Shown here: positions 38,154-46,861 of the stretch, in pieces
Position numbering within the stretch: position 1 is the stretch's first letter
Layout of the letters: every line of letters starts with the position of its first letter
Assembly (NCBI RefSeq): GCF_004028235.1
Contig: NZ_CP035037.1
Span: 1,674,001-1,738,000 of the forward strand
From: Leucobacter muris
GTDB lineage: Bacteria > Actinomycetota > Actinomycetes > Actinomycetales > Microbacteriaceae
Length of the DNA stretch: 64,000 nt
Reading direction: 5' to 3'
Notes under the pieces: generated by a model
Databases searched by the model: none
Told to the model about the DNA's origin: nothing
Seen by the model: only the letters and a program-made list of their open reading frames with translations
Program-made: the position numbers and the translations under genes

Positions 38154-38208
38154 CCCGCCCGAACACCCCTCATCGTCATCGAACCAGCAACGACCGAAAG
38201 AGCACAGC

Positions 38209-39270
38209 ATGTCGCTACACGAATACGAGATCCCACGCGAAGTGCGGGGCTACTCTCGCCACGCCGTCGATCGACTCCTCCGCAACTTCGAGGCGAAGGT
38301 GCAGCAGGTGCAGGCCGACCGCGACGGCATCGCCGACCGTCTGCTCGACGTCGAAGCTCAGCTCGACATCGCCAAGAAGCAGCTGTCGAAGGCCCAGCAG
38401 AGCAAGCCCAACTTCTCCGGCCTCGGTTCGAAGTTCGAGGAGGTGCTGCGCATCGCCGAGTCGCAGGCCGAGAAGATGATCACCGACGCCCACGCCAAGG
38501 CCGAGCAGATCGCCTCCGAGGCCGCCGCCGATGCGCAGCGCCGCACGCGCGAGAGCGAGACCCGCGCCGCTCAGCTGATCAACGACGCCACGGCCCGCGC
38601 AGAGAAGATCCGCCTCTCCAGCGAGACCCACGCCGCCGAGATGTCGAGCCTCGCCAACAAACGGCTCACAGAAGCCAGCGACACACTCGCCTCCACCAAG
38701 CGCGAGGTGTCGCGCCTGCAGGCCGAGGCCGAGAGCGAGGTCGTGCAGATGCGCACCGTCGCGCAGCAGCAGATCGACGAACAGCGCGCCGAGATCAACC
38801 GCATGCGGGTCGAGACCGAGCACGCCGTGCTCGCGGCGGAGCGCGCCATCGCGCACCGCCAGGAAGAGGCCGAGACCGAATACGCCCAGCGCCACGAGGC
38901 CGCCCTGAGTGAGGCGCAGGCCGTGCTCGACGAGTCGAACGCGAAGGCCGCCGAGATCAACCGCCGCGCCTACGAGGTCTCGCAGGAGAGCGAGGCGCTG
39001 CACGCGCGTGTGCAGCAGTACGTCGAGCAGCAGCGTCGCGATGCCCTCGAACAGGCCCGCAACCTCATCGAGGCGGCGCGCCTGCAGGCCGAGGCCGTCA
39101 CTCGCGAGTCCGAGGAGTTCTCGGAGCGCCTCTTCGGCCGCGCGCTCACGCGCCTCGAGCAGATGCGGGGCGAGATGGACTACGTGCAGGAGTTCGTCAA
39201 CCGGGGCAAGGCCGCCCGCACCACCGACGCCGTCATCGCCGAACTTGAGCAGCAGCTGAGCGAGGCCTGA
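38209..39270 (+). CDS. Long DivIVA-like coiled-coil protein
   Basis: A 353-residue cytoplasmic protein. The first 25 residues (LHEYEIPREVRGYSRHAVDRLL) resemble the DivIVA membrane-binding start (F/Y-x-x-x-R-GY), and nearly all the rest is coiled coil with heptad Ala/Glu/Arg patterns, with a break near PNFSGLGSKFEEVLRI. Actinobacterial relatives (DivIVA/Wag31, Scy, FilP-like) organise polar growth and envelope assembly. ATG 38209 is supported by GAAAGAG upstream and by the match of MSLHEYEIPREV to the family start. It follows the membrane protein by 55 bases and may be in the sortase transcript. Confidence 0.8.
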   Translation: MSLHEYEIPREVRGYSRHAVDRLLRNFEAKVQQVQADRDGIADRLLDVEAQLDIAKKQLSKAQQSKPNFSGLGSKFEEVLRIAESQAEKMITDAHAKAEQIASEAAADAQRRTRESETRAAQLINDATARAEKIRLSSETHAAEMSSLANKRLTEASDTLASTKREVSRLQAEAESEVVQMRTVAQQQIDEQRAEINRMRVETEHAVLAAERAIAHRQEEAETEYAQRHEAALSEAQAVLDESNAKAAEINRRAYEVSQESEALHARVQQYVEQQRRDALEQARNLIEAARLQAEAVTRESEEFSERLFGRALTRLEQMRGEMDYVQEFVNRGKAARTTDAVIAELEQQLSEA

Positions 39271-39325
39271 CGCGCGACTCTTCGACTCGGGGCTCGCGCT
39301 CGGGTCGAGGCCGAGCCGCGTGCGA

Positions 39326-39331
39326 TAGACT
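39326..39331 (+). promoter_or_regulatory. -10 box for the ileS leader
   Basis: TAGACT at the base of the T-box leader; transcription would begin at about 39338, about 300 bases before ileS. Confidence 0.55.
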
Positions 39332-39337
39332 GCAACC

Positions 39338-39545
39338 CATCGACTGCGATCCGGCCATCACCGGGGAGTCTTCGGAAGAACGGTGCGCGATCCGCGAGAA
39401 TCGCTCGCCCAGTAGAACCGAACGGGTACGGCCCGTCACAGCCGAATGAAGAGGCTGAAGCGTTCCCGCACAGGGCGCGCATGAGGCAAGCGGGGTGGTA
39501 CCGCGGGTGAGGGATCCAGCATCCCCGAGCTCGTCCCGGCACTGA
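39338..39545 (+). promoter_or_regulatory. T-box riboswitch of ileS (Ile specifier ATC)
   Basis: The leader has the features of actinobacterial ileS T-boxes with a very short Stem I: GGCCATCACCGGGGAG with specifier codon ATC at 39357-39359, the CTTCGGAAGAACGG segment, a linker with small stems, and the T-box bulge GGTGGTACCGCGG (39494-39507) whose TGGT pairs with the uncharged tRNA end. It senses uncharged tRNA-Ile. Known members with this architecture act on translation; here about 90 bases separate it from the ileS start, and I see no terminator T tract. Confidence 0.88.
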
Positions 39546-39577
39546 TGCACCGCCGATCCGACACCGAGACCCACCGA

Positions 39578-39599
39578 TGTCAGTGGTCTCAGTCAGACT
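39578..39599 (+). promoter_or_regulatory. Weaker PafBC-like motif between T-box and ileS
   Basis: TGTCAGTG, eight bases, then CAGACT: the first element is identical to those before clpX and uvrB, but the -10 begins with C. If active it would give an ileS transcript that lacks the T-box. Confidence 0.35.
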
Positions 39600-39633
39600 G
39601 GCGGCAGACAGACCGAGAAGCCAGGAGCGAGCA

Positions 39634-42600
39634 ATGCCGTACCCCCAGCAGTCGACCGGAACGACCCCCTCCGGTGCGTCGACGCCCTCGAACGAGCAGG
39701 CGAGCACCGCGGGTGTGAACCCGTCGCCGAGGTTCCCGGAGATCGAGCGGCAGGTGCTCGAGTTCTGGAAGGGCGACGACACCTTCCGCGAGTCGATCCG
39801 CCGCCGCGAAGGCGACGAGGAGTGGGTGTTCAACGACGGCCCGCCCTTCGCCAACGGCCTGCCGCACTACGGCCACCTGCTCACCGGCTACGCCAAAGAC
39901 GTCTTCCCGCGCTTCCAGACCATGCGCGGCAAGAAGGTCGAACGGCGCTTCGGCTGGGACACCCACGGCCTGCCCGCCGAGCTCGAGGCGATGAAGCAGC
40001 TCGGCATCACCGAGAAGGCCCAGATCGAAGAGATGGGCGTCGCGGCCTTCAACGAGAAGGCCCGCGAGTCGGTGCTGCAGTACACGCGCGAGTGGGAGGA
40101 GTACGTCACCCGCCAGGCTCGCTGGGTCGATTTCGAGAACGACTACAAGACGCTCAACCTGGGGTACATGGAGAGCGTGATCTGGGCGTTCAAACAGCTC
40201 TACGATCGCGGCCTCGCCTACGAGGGCTCGCGCATCCTGCCCTACTGCTGGCGCGACGAGACCCCGCTGTCGAATCACGAACTGCGCATGGACGACGACG
40301 TGTACCAGATGCGGCAGGACCCGTCGGTCACCGTCACCTTCCCCCTCACCGGGCCCCGAGCCGCCGAGCTCGGCCTCGACGGCGTGCGCGCGCTCGCCTG
40401 GACCACCACCCCCTGGACCCTGCCGACCAACCTGGCCCTCGCCGTCGGCCCGGAGATCGCCTACGCGCTCGTGCCCGCCGGCCCTGCGGGCGCCGCCGAC
40501 GGCGGAGCGGCCGGCGAAGCCCGGTACCTGCTCGCCGTCGATCTCGTAGGCAACCACGCGAAAGAGCTCGGCTACGAGTCGGCCGATGCCGCCCGCGAGG
40601 CCGTCGAGCGCACCGTCGTCGGCGCCGAGCTCGCGGGTGTGCGCTACGAGCGCGTCTTCGACTACTACGCCGACACCGAGGCGTGGGGCACCGAGAACGC
40701 CTGGCAGATCCTCAGCGACGACTACGTGTCGACGGCGGACGGCACCGGCATCGTGCACCAGGCCCCCGCCTACGGCGAAGACGACATGCGCATCACCGGC
40801 GCGGCCGGCATCCCCGTCATCGTGAGCGTCGACGACGGCGGCCGCTTCCTGAAGCCCGTCACCGACGTGGCCGGCGAGCTCTGGATGGACGCCAACCGCC
40901 CCCTGATCCGCCTCATGCGCGAGCGCGGCAGGCTGCTGCGCGAGGCCAGCTACGAGCACTCGTACCCGCACTGCTGGCGCTGCCGCAACCCGCTCATCTA
41001 CAAGGCCGTCTCGAGCTGGTTCGTGCGCGTCACCGACCTCAAGCAGCGCATGATCGAGACGAACGAGCAGATCACCTGGGTGCCCGAGAACGTCAAGCAC
41101 GGCCAGTTCGGCAAGTGGCTCGAGGGCGCTCGCGACTGGTCGATCAGCCGCAACCGCTTCTGGGGCAGCCCGATCCCCGTCTGGAAGAGCGACGACCCCG
41201 ACCACCCGCGCATCGACGTGTACGGTTCGATCGCCGAGCTCGAACGCGACTTCGGAGAGCTGCCGCGCAACGCGTCGGGCGAGGTCGACCTGCACCGCCC
41301 CTACATCGACTCGCTGACGAGGCCGAACCCCGACGACCCCACGGGCAGGTCGACCATGCGCCGCATCGAAGACGTGCTCGACGTCTGGTTCGACTCCGCC
41401 TCCATGCCGTTCGCGCAGGTGCACTACCCGTTCGAGAACGAGCAGTGGTTCGACACCCACCAGCCCGCCGACTTCATCGTCGAGTACATCGGGCAGACCC
41501 GCGGCTGGTTCTACGTGCAGCACGTGCTCGCCACGGCGCTCTTCGACCGGCCCGCGTTCAAGAACGTGGTCAGCCACGGCATCGTGCTCGGCAGCGACGG
41601 CAACAAGATGTCGAAGAGCCTGCGCAACTACCCCGACGTGAACGAGGTGTTCGACCGCGACGGTTCGGACGCGATGCGCTGGTTCCTCATGGCCTCTCCC
41701 GTCGTGCGCGGCGGCAACCTCATCGTCACGGAGGAGGGCATCCGCGAAGGCGTGCGCCAGTTCATCCTGCCGCTCTGGAGCACCTGGTACTTCTTCAGCC
41801 TCTACGCCAACGCCGACGGGGTGATGGGGCGGTGGCGCACCGATTCCAGCGATCCGCTCGACCGCTACATCCTCGCGAAGACCGGTCGGCTCGTGCGCGA
41901 CGTCGAGGCGCACCTCGACGCGCTCGACACGACGTCGGCCGCCGAGTCGCTGCGGGCCTACGCCGAGGTGCTCACCAACTGGTACGTGCGCCGCTCGCGC
42001 GACCGCTTCTGGGAGGGCACCGCGGGGGCGAACGGCAAGCCCGAGAACCGGCAGGCGTTCGACACGCTGTACACGGTGCTCGAGACCGTGGCGCGCGTCG
42101 CGGCACCCATGGCCCCCCTCATCACCGAAGAGCTGTGGCGCGGTCTCACCGGCGGCCGCTCCGTGCACCTCGAAGACTGGCCCTCCGCCGACGCGTTCCC
42201 CGTCGACGACGAGCTCGTCGCCGCCATGGACGAGGTGCGTCAGATCACGTCGCAGGCGCTCGCCCTGCGCAAGGCGCATCGCCTGCGCGTACGTCTGCCG
42301 CTCGCCGAGCTCACCGTCGTGACCTCGCGACCCGACGCGCTCGAACCGTTCGCCGACATCCTGAGCGAAGAGCTCAACGTCAAGGCCGTGCACCTCGTGC
42401 AGCAGACCGGCACCAGCGCCGAAGAGCACGGCATCGTGCAGACCCTCGCCGTCAACGCACGAGCAGCCGGGCCCCGCCTGGGCAAGCAGGTGCAGCAGGC
42501 CATCAAGGCCGCCAAGTCGGGCGACTGGAGCGAGCAGCGCGGCACCATCGTCGCGGGCGGCATCGAACTCGAACCGCACGAGTACGAGCTGACCCTCAGC

Positions 42601-43038
42601 GCCGGCGACGGGGGAGCGGGCGACTCGGGCGGCCCCGCGCTCGCACTGATCCCGGGCGGCGGCTTCGTGCTGCTCTCGACCAGCACGACGCCCGAGCTCG
42701 AGGCCGAGGGGGTGTCCCGCGACGCGATCCGCGCCGTGCAGGAGGCTCGCAAGAACGCCGGCCTCGACGTGAGCGACCGCATCGTGCTCGCGCTGAACGC
42801 GGCGCCCGAGCACGCAGCCGCACTCGAAGCGCACGCGGATCTCATCTCCGCCGAGACCCTCGCGGTCGGCTTCGCCGCCCATGCCCTGCCCGGCGACGAG
42901 TTCGCCGGGCTGCTGACCGGGCTCCCCGAGACCGGCCCCGGCGTGTTCATGTCCCGCGCCGACGCGCTCGGCACCGGCAAAGACCCGCTCGTCATCACGA
43001 TCGACGTCACCGAGCACTGGAAGCAGGCCGCAGAGTGA
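39634..43038 (+). CDS. ileS: Isoleucine--tRNA ligase
   Basis: Class Ia synthetase of 1134 residues. The HIGH-type motif is [11 protein letters not shown] near residue 75; the KMSKS loop is [15 protein letters not shown] near 657. The length and the blocks [24 protein letters not shown] and [10 protein letters not shown] fit the eukaryote-like IleRS class found in actinobacteria, a class often associated with low mupirocin sensitivity. The editing domain has [13 protein letters not shown] 39634 follows AGGAG at 39623. The stop overlaps folC (GTGA). Control by the T-box upstream is expected. Confidence 0.97.
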   Translation: MPYPQQSTGTTPSGASTPSNEQASTAGVNPSPRFPEIERQVLEFWKGDDTFRESIRRREGDEEWVFNDGPPFANGLPHYGHLLTGYAKDVFPRFQTMRGKKVERRFGWDTHGLPAELEAMKQLGITEKAQIEEMGVAAFNEKARESVLQYTREWEEYVTRQARWVDFENDYKTLNLGYMESVIWAFKQLYDRGLAYEGSRILPYCWRDETPLSNHELRMDDDVYQMRQDPSVTVTFPLTGPRAAELGLDGVRALAWTTTPWTLPTNLALAVGPEIAYALVPAGPAGAADGGAAGEARYLLAVDLVGNHAKELGYESADAAREAVERTVVGAELAGVRYERVFDYYADTEAWGTENAWQILSDDYVSTADGTGIVHQAPAYGEDDMRITGAAGIPVIVSVDDGGRFLKPVTDVAGELWMDANRPLIRLMRERGRLLREASYEHSYPHCWRCRNPLIYKAVSSWFVRVTDLKQRMIETNEQITWVPENVKHGQFGKWLEGARDWSISRNRFWGSPIPVWKSDDPDHPRIDVYGSIAELERDFGELPRNASGEVDLHRPYIDSLTRPNPDDPTGRSTMRRIEDVLDVWFDSASMPFAQVHYPFENEQWFDTHQPADFIVEYIGQTRGWFYVQHVLATALFDRPAFKNVVSHGIVLGSDGNKMSKSLRNYPDVNEVFDRDGSDAMRWFLMASPVVRGGNLIVTEEGIREGVRQFILPLWSTWYFFSLYANADGVMGRWRTDSSDPLDRYILAKTGRLVRDVEAHLDALDTTSAAESLRAYAEVLTNWYVRRSRDRFWEGTAGANGKPENRQAFDTLYTVLETVARVAAPMAPLITEELWRGLTGGRSVHLEDWPSADAFPVDDELVAAMDEVRQITSQALALRKAHRLRVRLPLAELTVVTSRPDALEPFADILSEELNVKAVHLVQQTGTSAEEHGIVQTLAVNARAAGPRLGKQVQQAIKAAKSGDWSEQRGTIVAGGIELEPHEYELTLSAGDGGAGDSGGPALALIPGGGFVLLSTSTTPELEAEGVSRDAIRAVQEARKNAGLDVSDRIVLALNAAPEHAAALEAHADLISAETLAVGFAAHALPGDEFAGLLTGLPETGPGVFMSRADALGTGKDPLVITIDVTEHWKQAAE

Positions 43039-44390
43039 ACCCGACGAACGCCGACGCCGCCGCACGCGTCTACGAAGAACTGCTCACCCGCGTGGGCGAG
43101 GCGAACCCGCGCCCGCGCATCGAGCCGGTGCGCCGCCTCGCCGAGCTCGCCGGCACGCCGCAGCTCTCGTACCCGGTGATCCAGGTCGCGGGCACCAACG
43201 GCAAGACCTCGACGAGCCGCGCCATCGAGTCACTGCTGCGAGCCCACGGCCTGCGCACCGGCCTCTTCACGAGCCCCCACCTCGTCGACTTCACCGAGCG
43301 CTTCCAGCTCGACGGCGAACCCATCGACGGCGAGCTGCTCGCCTCGGCCTGGGACGAGCTGCGCCTGCCGCTCGAGGTGGTCGACGCCGAGCTCGAGGCG
43401 GCGGGGCACGGGCCGATCACCTTCTTCGAGGCGCTCGCCGTGCTCGCCTACGCGGCGTTCGCCGACGCGCCCATCGAGGTGGCCGTCATCGAGGTCGGCA
43501 TGGGAGGCGAGTGGGACGCCACGAACATCGCCGACGCGCGTGTCGCCGTGTTCACTCCCATCGATCTTGACCACACCGCGATCCTCGGCCGCGACGTCGA
43601 GACGATCGCCCGCACGAAGGCCGGCATCGTCAAGCCCGGCAGCGCGGTCGTCACGGCCGAGCAGCATCCCGACGCGCTCGCCGAGCTCGAGGCCGCGGCC
43701 GAACGGGCGGGCTCCCGCTTCGTCGTGCAGGGCCGCGACTTCCGCCTCATCGAGGATCGCGTCGCCGTCGGAGGCCGCCAGATCGAGTTCGTCGGGCTGA
43801 GCGGTCGCCCGTACGACCCGGCCTTCGTACCGCTCTTCGGCCGCCACCAGGCCGAGAACGTGACACTCGCGGTCGCCGCCGTCGAGGCCTTCTTCGGAGC
43901 CGAGCGCCCCGTGCCGGAAGAGGTGCTCGACGAGGGCCTCGGGCAACTCACGTCTCCCGGCCGGCTGCAACTCATCGGCACCGACCCCGTCATCTACGTC
44001 GACGCCGCGCACAACCCCCACGGCGCCGAGGCGCTCGCCCGGGCCGTCGCCGAGTCGTTCAGCTTCGAAGAGCTGGCGCTGGTGGTCGGCGTGCTCGAAG
44101 AGAAGGACGCCTTCGGGCTGCTGCGGGCGCTCGCACCGATCGCCCACCGCGTCACCGTCACTCCGGTCGAGTCGCCCCGCTCGATCGACCCCACCGCGCT
44201 GCGCGAGGTCGCAGAAGACGCGATCCCGGACACCCCCGTCGAAGTCGCCGACTCGCTGCCCGAGGCGCTCGACGAGGCGCGGGCCTGGGCGGCTCGCGGC
44301 GAGGGACGGGCCGTGCTCGTGGTCGGCTCCGTGCTGCTCGCGGGCGAGGCCATCGCGCACGCGCGCTCCGAAGAATGGGGGATCGCGTGA
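43035..44390 (+). CDS. folC: Folylpolyglutamate/dihydrofolate synthase
   Basis: ATP-dependent Mur-ligase-fold enzyme, 451 residues, adding glutamate to folates and/or forming dihydrofolate. The P-loop is [12 protein letters not shown] (about residue 50), followed by [28 protein letters not shown] and the C-terminal [16 protein letters not shown] 43035 overlaps the ileS stop by four bases and the gene's own stop overlaps the DUF4233 start (GTGA), so the three are translationally coupled. This order is conserved in actinobacteria. Confidence 0.95.
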   Translation: MNPTNADAAARVYEELLTRVGEANPRPRIEPVRRLAELAGTPQLSYPVIQVAGTNGKTSTSRAIESLLRAHGLRTGLFTSPHLVDFTERFQLDGEPIDGELLASAWDELRLPLEVVDAELEAAGHGPITFFEALAVLAYAAFADAPIEVAVIEVGMGGEWDATNIADARVAVFTPIDLDHTAILGRDVETIARTKAGIVKPGSAVVTAEQHPDALAELEAAAERAGSRFVVQGRDFRLIEDRVAVGGRQIEFVGLSGRPYDPAFVPLFGRHQAENVTLAVAAVEAFFGAERPVPEEVLDEGLGQLTSPGRLQLIGTDPVIYVDAAHNPHGAEALARAVAESFSFEELALVVGVLEEKDAFGLLRALAPIAHRVTVTPVESPRSIDPTALREVAEDAIPDTPVEVADSLPEALDEARAWAARGEGRAVLVVGSVLLAGEAIAHARSEEWGIA

Positions 44391-44881
44391 GCCGCGACAA
44401 CACCGTGCCCGAACCGGCTGCAGGCCCGGGCCGCGAGAACGACTCCGACGACGATCTCAAGCTGTCGCCCTCCGAGACCATGGCCCACAACTCGGCCATG
44501 CGCATCTCGGGTGCGCGCCGAGGCGCGCAGTCCACGCAGAAGGCGCTCGCCTCGATCGTGCTCGGCTTCGAGCTCATCGTGGTCGTGCTGATCGGACTCT
44601 CGCTCTTCGGGCTCAGCGTGCTCGAACCCCGTGAACTCGGCCTCTACATCGGCGGCGGCCTCGGGCTGCTCATCATCGTGGCGCTGGGCATCATGCGCCT
44701 GGGGCGGGCCGGCATCATCCTCGGCTGGATCGTGCACGCCCTCATGCTCGCCACCGCGATCCTGCTGCCGATGGCGCTGATCGTCGGCCTGCTGTTCACG
44801 GGCCTCTGGATCTACTGCATGGTGAAGGGCGCCCAGATCGATCGCAACCGCGCCGCCTGGCTCGCGGCTCAAGGCGGCTGA
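44387..44881 (+). CDS. DUF4233-type membrane protein
   Basis: A 164-residue protein with a polar N terminus (about 55 residues) and four predicted membrane helices (ALASIVLGFELIVVVLIGLSLF, LYIGGGLGLLIIVALGIM, AGIILGWIVHALMLATAILL, ALIVGLLFTGLWIYCMV). It matches the small DUF4233 family found between folC and ndk in actinobacteria. Function unknown. GTG 44387 overlaps the folC TGA by four bases. Confidence 0.85.
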   Translation: MSRDNTVPEPAAGPGRENDSDDDLKLSPSETMAHNSAMRISGARRGAQSTQKALASIVLGFELIVVVLIGLSLFGLSVLEPRELGLYIGGGLGLLIIVALGIMRLGRAGIILGWIVHALMLATAILLPMALIVGLLFTGLWIYCMVKGAQIDRNRAAWLAAQGG

Positions 44882-44893
44882 GCCCCCACTCGA

Positions 44894-44899
44894 TAGACT
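44894..44899 (+). promoter_or_regulatory. -10 box for ndk
   Basis: TAGACT 50 bases before the ndk start, just after the DUF4233 gene stop. Confidence 0.5.
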
Positions 44900-44948
44900 C
44901 TGTTCGGGGTGAGACGCACCCCGACGAACCGGTACCGAAGGAGCGTGC

Positions 44949-45365
44949 ATGTCCGCTGAAGAGACCCTCATCCTGGTGAAGCCCGACGGCGTGGCCCGCG
45001 GCCTCACCGGCGAGATCCTGCGCCGCATCGAGGCGAAGGGCTACACCATCGCTGACCTGCGCATGGTGCGCGCGGATCGCGAACTGCTCGCCGCGCACTA
45101 CGCCGAGCACGAGGGCAAGCCCTTCTACGAGCCGCTCATCGAGTTCATGAGCTCGGGCCCGGTCGTCGCGGTGCGCGCCCAGGGCGAGCGCGTCATCGAG
45201 GGCTTCCGCTCGCTCGCGGGCACCACCGACCCCACCACGGCCGCGCCCGGCACGATCCGCGGCGACCTCGGCCGCGACTGGGGCCTCAACGTGCAGCAGA
45301 ACCTCGTGCACGGCAGCGACTCGACGCTGTCGGCCGAGCGCGAGCTCGGGCTCTGGTTCGCCTGA
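44949..45365 (+). CDS. ndk: Nucleoside diphosphate kinase
   Basis: A 138-residue enzyme balancing NTP and dNTP pools through a phospho-histidine. The active-site His121 is in NLVHGSDS; the start ETLILVKPDGVARGL and the GTIRGDLG region are canonical. ATG 44949 follows AAGGAGCG. It has its own -10 box in addition to possible read-through from the ileS-folC operon. Confidence 0.97.
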   Translation: MSAEETLILVKPDGVARGLTGEILRRIEAKGYTIADLRMVRADRELLAAHYAEHEGKPFYEPLIEFMSSGPVVAVRAQGERVIEGFRSLAGTTDPTTAAPGTIRGDLGRDWGLNVQQNLVHGSDSTLSAERELGLWFA

Positions 45366-45375
45366 TCCCGCGGTC

Positions 45376-46581
45376 GTGAACGCCCTGAGCGCCGCCGAGG
45401 CGCGTCGCATCGCCCTCGCGGCTCAGGGCTTCACGAACGCGCCCCGACTGCGGCGCCGGCGCCCCTTCGACCCCGCGCTCGAGTCGCTGCACGTGCTGCA
45501 GATCGACTCGGTCAACGTGTTCGCGCGCAGCCACTACCTTCCCGTGTTCTCCAGGCACGGCCACTACGAGGCGGACGCCCTCGACCGCCACCTGTGGCGC
45601 AGCGGCGAGTACACCGAGTACTGGGCGCATGAGGCCGCGTTCGTCCCGGTGCGGGATCGGGCGCTCTTCGGGTGGCGCATGGACGAGTTCCGCGACCGCT
45701 ACCGCAGCGATGGCCGCGCCGAGGCGCTGGCGCCCACCATCGACCGCGTGCGCTCGGCGCTCGCCGAGGGCAGGCCGCAGTTCGTGCGCGAACTCGAAGA
45801 CGGCCCCCGCAGCGGCCGCGGCCCGTGGTGGGACTGGAGCGACACGAAACGCGCCGTCGAGAAGCTCTTCGCCTGGGGCGAGGTCGTCTCGCACGGGCGC
45901 GAGGGCTTCCAACGCCGGTACGCTCTCGCCGAGCAGGTGCTGCCCGCGCAGGCGCTCGAACCGGTCGAGCGAGAGCAGGCCCAGCGCGCGCTCGTCGAAC
46001 GCGCAGCCCGCTCGCTCGGGGTCGCCACGCTCGCCGACCTCGCCGACTACCACCGGCTGAAGGCAGCCGATGCGCGGTCGGCGGTACGAGCGCTCGAAGA
46101 CGACGGAGTACTGCTGCCCGTGCGCGTCACCGGTTGGACCCGGGCCGACGGTGCGCCGGAGCCCGCCTGGTTGCACCGCGACGCCCGCGTACCCGCGCGG
46201 CTCGCCCCCGACGCCCTGCTCACCCCGTTCGACCCGGTGGTCTGGTTCCGGCCCCGGGCCGAGCGCATGTTCGACTTCCACTACCGCATCGAGATCTACA
46301 CGCCGAAGGAGAAGCGCCGCTACGGCTACTACTGCCTGCCGCTCATGGTCGGAGGTCGTCTCGCCGGGCGCATCGATCTCAAGGCCGATCGGCCGCGCCG
46401 GGCGGGGGAGCGGGGCGCACTGCTCGTGCAGGCCGCCTGGCAGGAGCAGCGCGCACCCGCCCGCACCGCCGAGGCGGCCGTCCCCCTGCTCGCGAAGGCC
46501 GCGCGCTGGCAGGGGCTCGACGAGGTGCGGGTGAGCGGAGCGGGCGACCTGCCGTTGCCCGCACGCTTCGACGCCGCCTAG
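45376..46581 (+). CDS. YcaQ/AlkX-family DNA glycosylase-like protein
   Basis: A 401-residue winged-helix protein of the HTH_42 family. The catalytic segment is VLQIDSVNVFARSHYLPVFSRHG (Q-x-D motif near residue 39), as in YcaQ/AlkX proteins that unhook interstrand crosslinks or remove bulky N7 adducts. WAHEAAFVPV, WWDWSDTKRAVE and LTPFDPVVWFRPRAERMFDF are further family blocks. GTG 45376 is 10 bases after ndk; no strong ribosome-binding site. Its place beside ndk and uvrB adds to the repair theme of this region. Confidence 0.85.
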   Translation: MNALSAAEARRIALAAQGFTNAPRLRRRRPFDPALESLHVLQIDSVNVFARSHYLPVFSRHGHYEADALDRHLWRSGEYTEYWAHEAAFVPVRDRALFGWRMDEFRDRYRSDGRAEALAPTIDRVRSALAEGRPQFVRELEDGPRSGRGPWWDWSDTKRAVEKLFAWGEVVSHGREGFQRRYALAEQVLPAQALEPVEREQAQRALVERAARSLGVATLADLADYHRLKAADARSAVRALEDDGVLLPVRVTGWTRADGAPEPAWLHRDARVPARLAPDALLTPFDPVVWFRPRAERMFDFHYRIEIYTPKEKRRYGYYCLPLMVGGRLAGRIDLKADRPRRAGERGALLVQAAWQEQRAPARTAEAAVPLLAKAARWQGLDEVRVSGAGDLPLPARFDAA

Positions 46582-46664
46582 GGCCTGTGGCTCGCCGGGG
46601 TGCGCGGGGCCCAGGGGCTCGTGAAGCCCCGTTCCCGGGGTCGAGAGTGCCCATTCCCGGGCTC

Positions 46665-46718
46665 GAGAGGCGGATTTCGCACGGGATCCGACGAGCGGAG
46701 CTGCGAAATCCGCCTCTC
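46665..46718. repeat. 17-bp perfect inverted repeat upstream of uvrB
   Basis: GAGAGGCGGATTTCGCA (46665-46681) is mirrored by TGCGAAATCCGCCTCTC (46702-46718) with a 20-base spacer. Just before it TTCCCGGGGTCGAGAG and TTCCCGGGCTCGAGAG form a direct repeat. It could be a REP-like element or the terminator of the glycosylase gene. The 280-base gap otherwise holds only the uvrB promoter. Confidence 0.85.
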
Positions 46719-46832
46719 AGCGCGGGTGGGGTGAGGGGATGGCGGGAGCGAGGCCAGAACATATCGGGGGCGCGGGACGTGGGGCGGCCGATCCGCCAGG
46801 GGCGATCCGCCTCCCGCGAACCGACGCGAGAA

Positions 46833-46854
46833 TGTCAGTGGCTCCGAGTACCCT
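46833..46854 (+). promoter_or_regulatory. PafBC/RecA-NDp-type damage promoter for uvrB
   Basis: TGTCAGTG, eight bases, then TACCCT, matching TGTCRGTG-N8-TANNNT. The -10 ends seven bases before the uvrB ATG, so the transcript is probably leaderless. Confidence 0.72.
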
Positions 46855-46861
46855 CGAGATC

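Noticed and set aside
39822..43034. N-terminal 1071 codons of the 1522-codon frame ending with folC
   Set aside because: This part is the Arg-rich +1 shadow of ileS; only the portion from GTG 43035 is folC.
39589..43065. 1158-codon minus-strand frame opposite ileS
   Set aside because: Low-complexity Val/Glu/Arg/His composition typical of an antisense shadow; ileS on the plus strand has all family motifs.
46665..46718. Insertion-sequence terminal inverted repeats
   Set aside because: The arms are only 20 bases apart with no transposase or target duplication.
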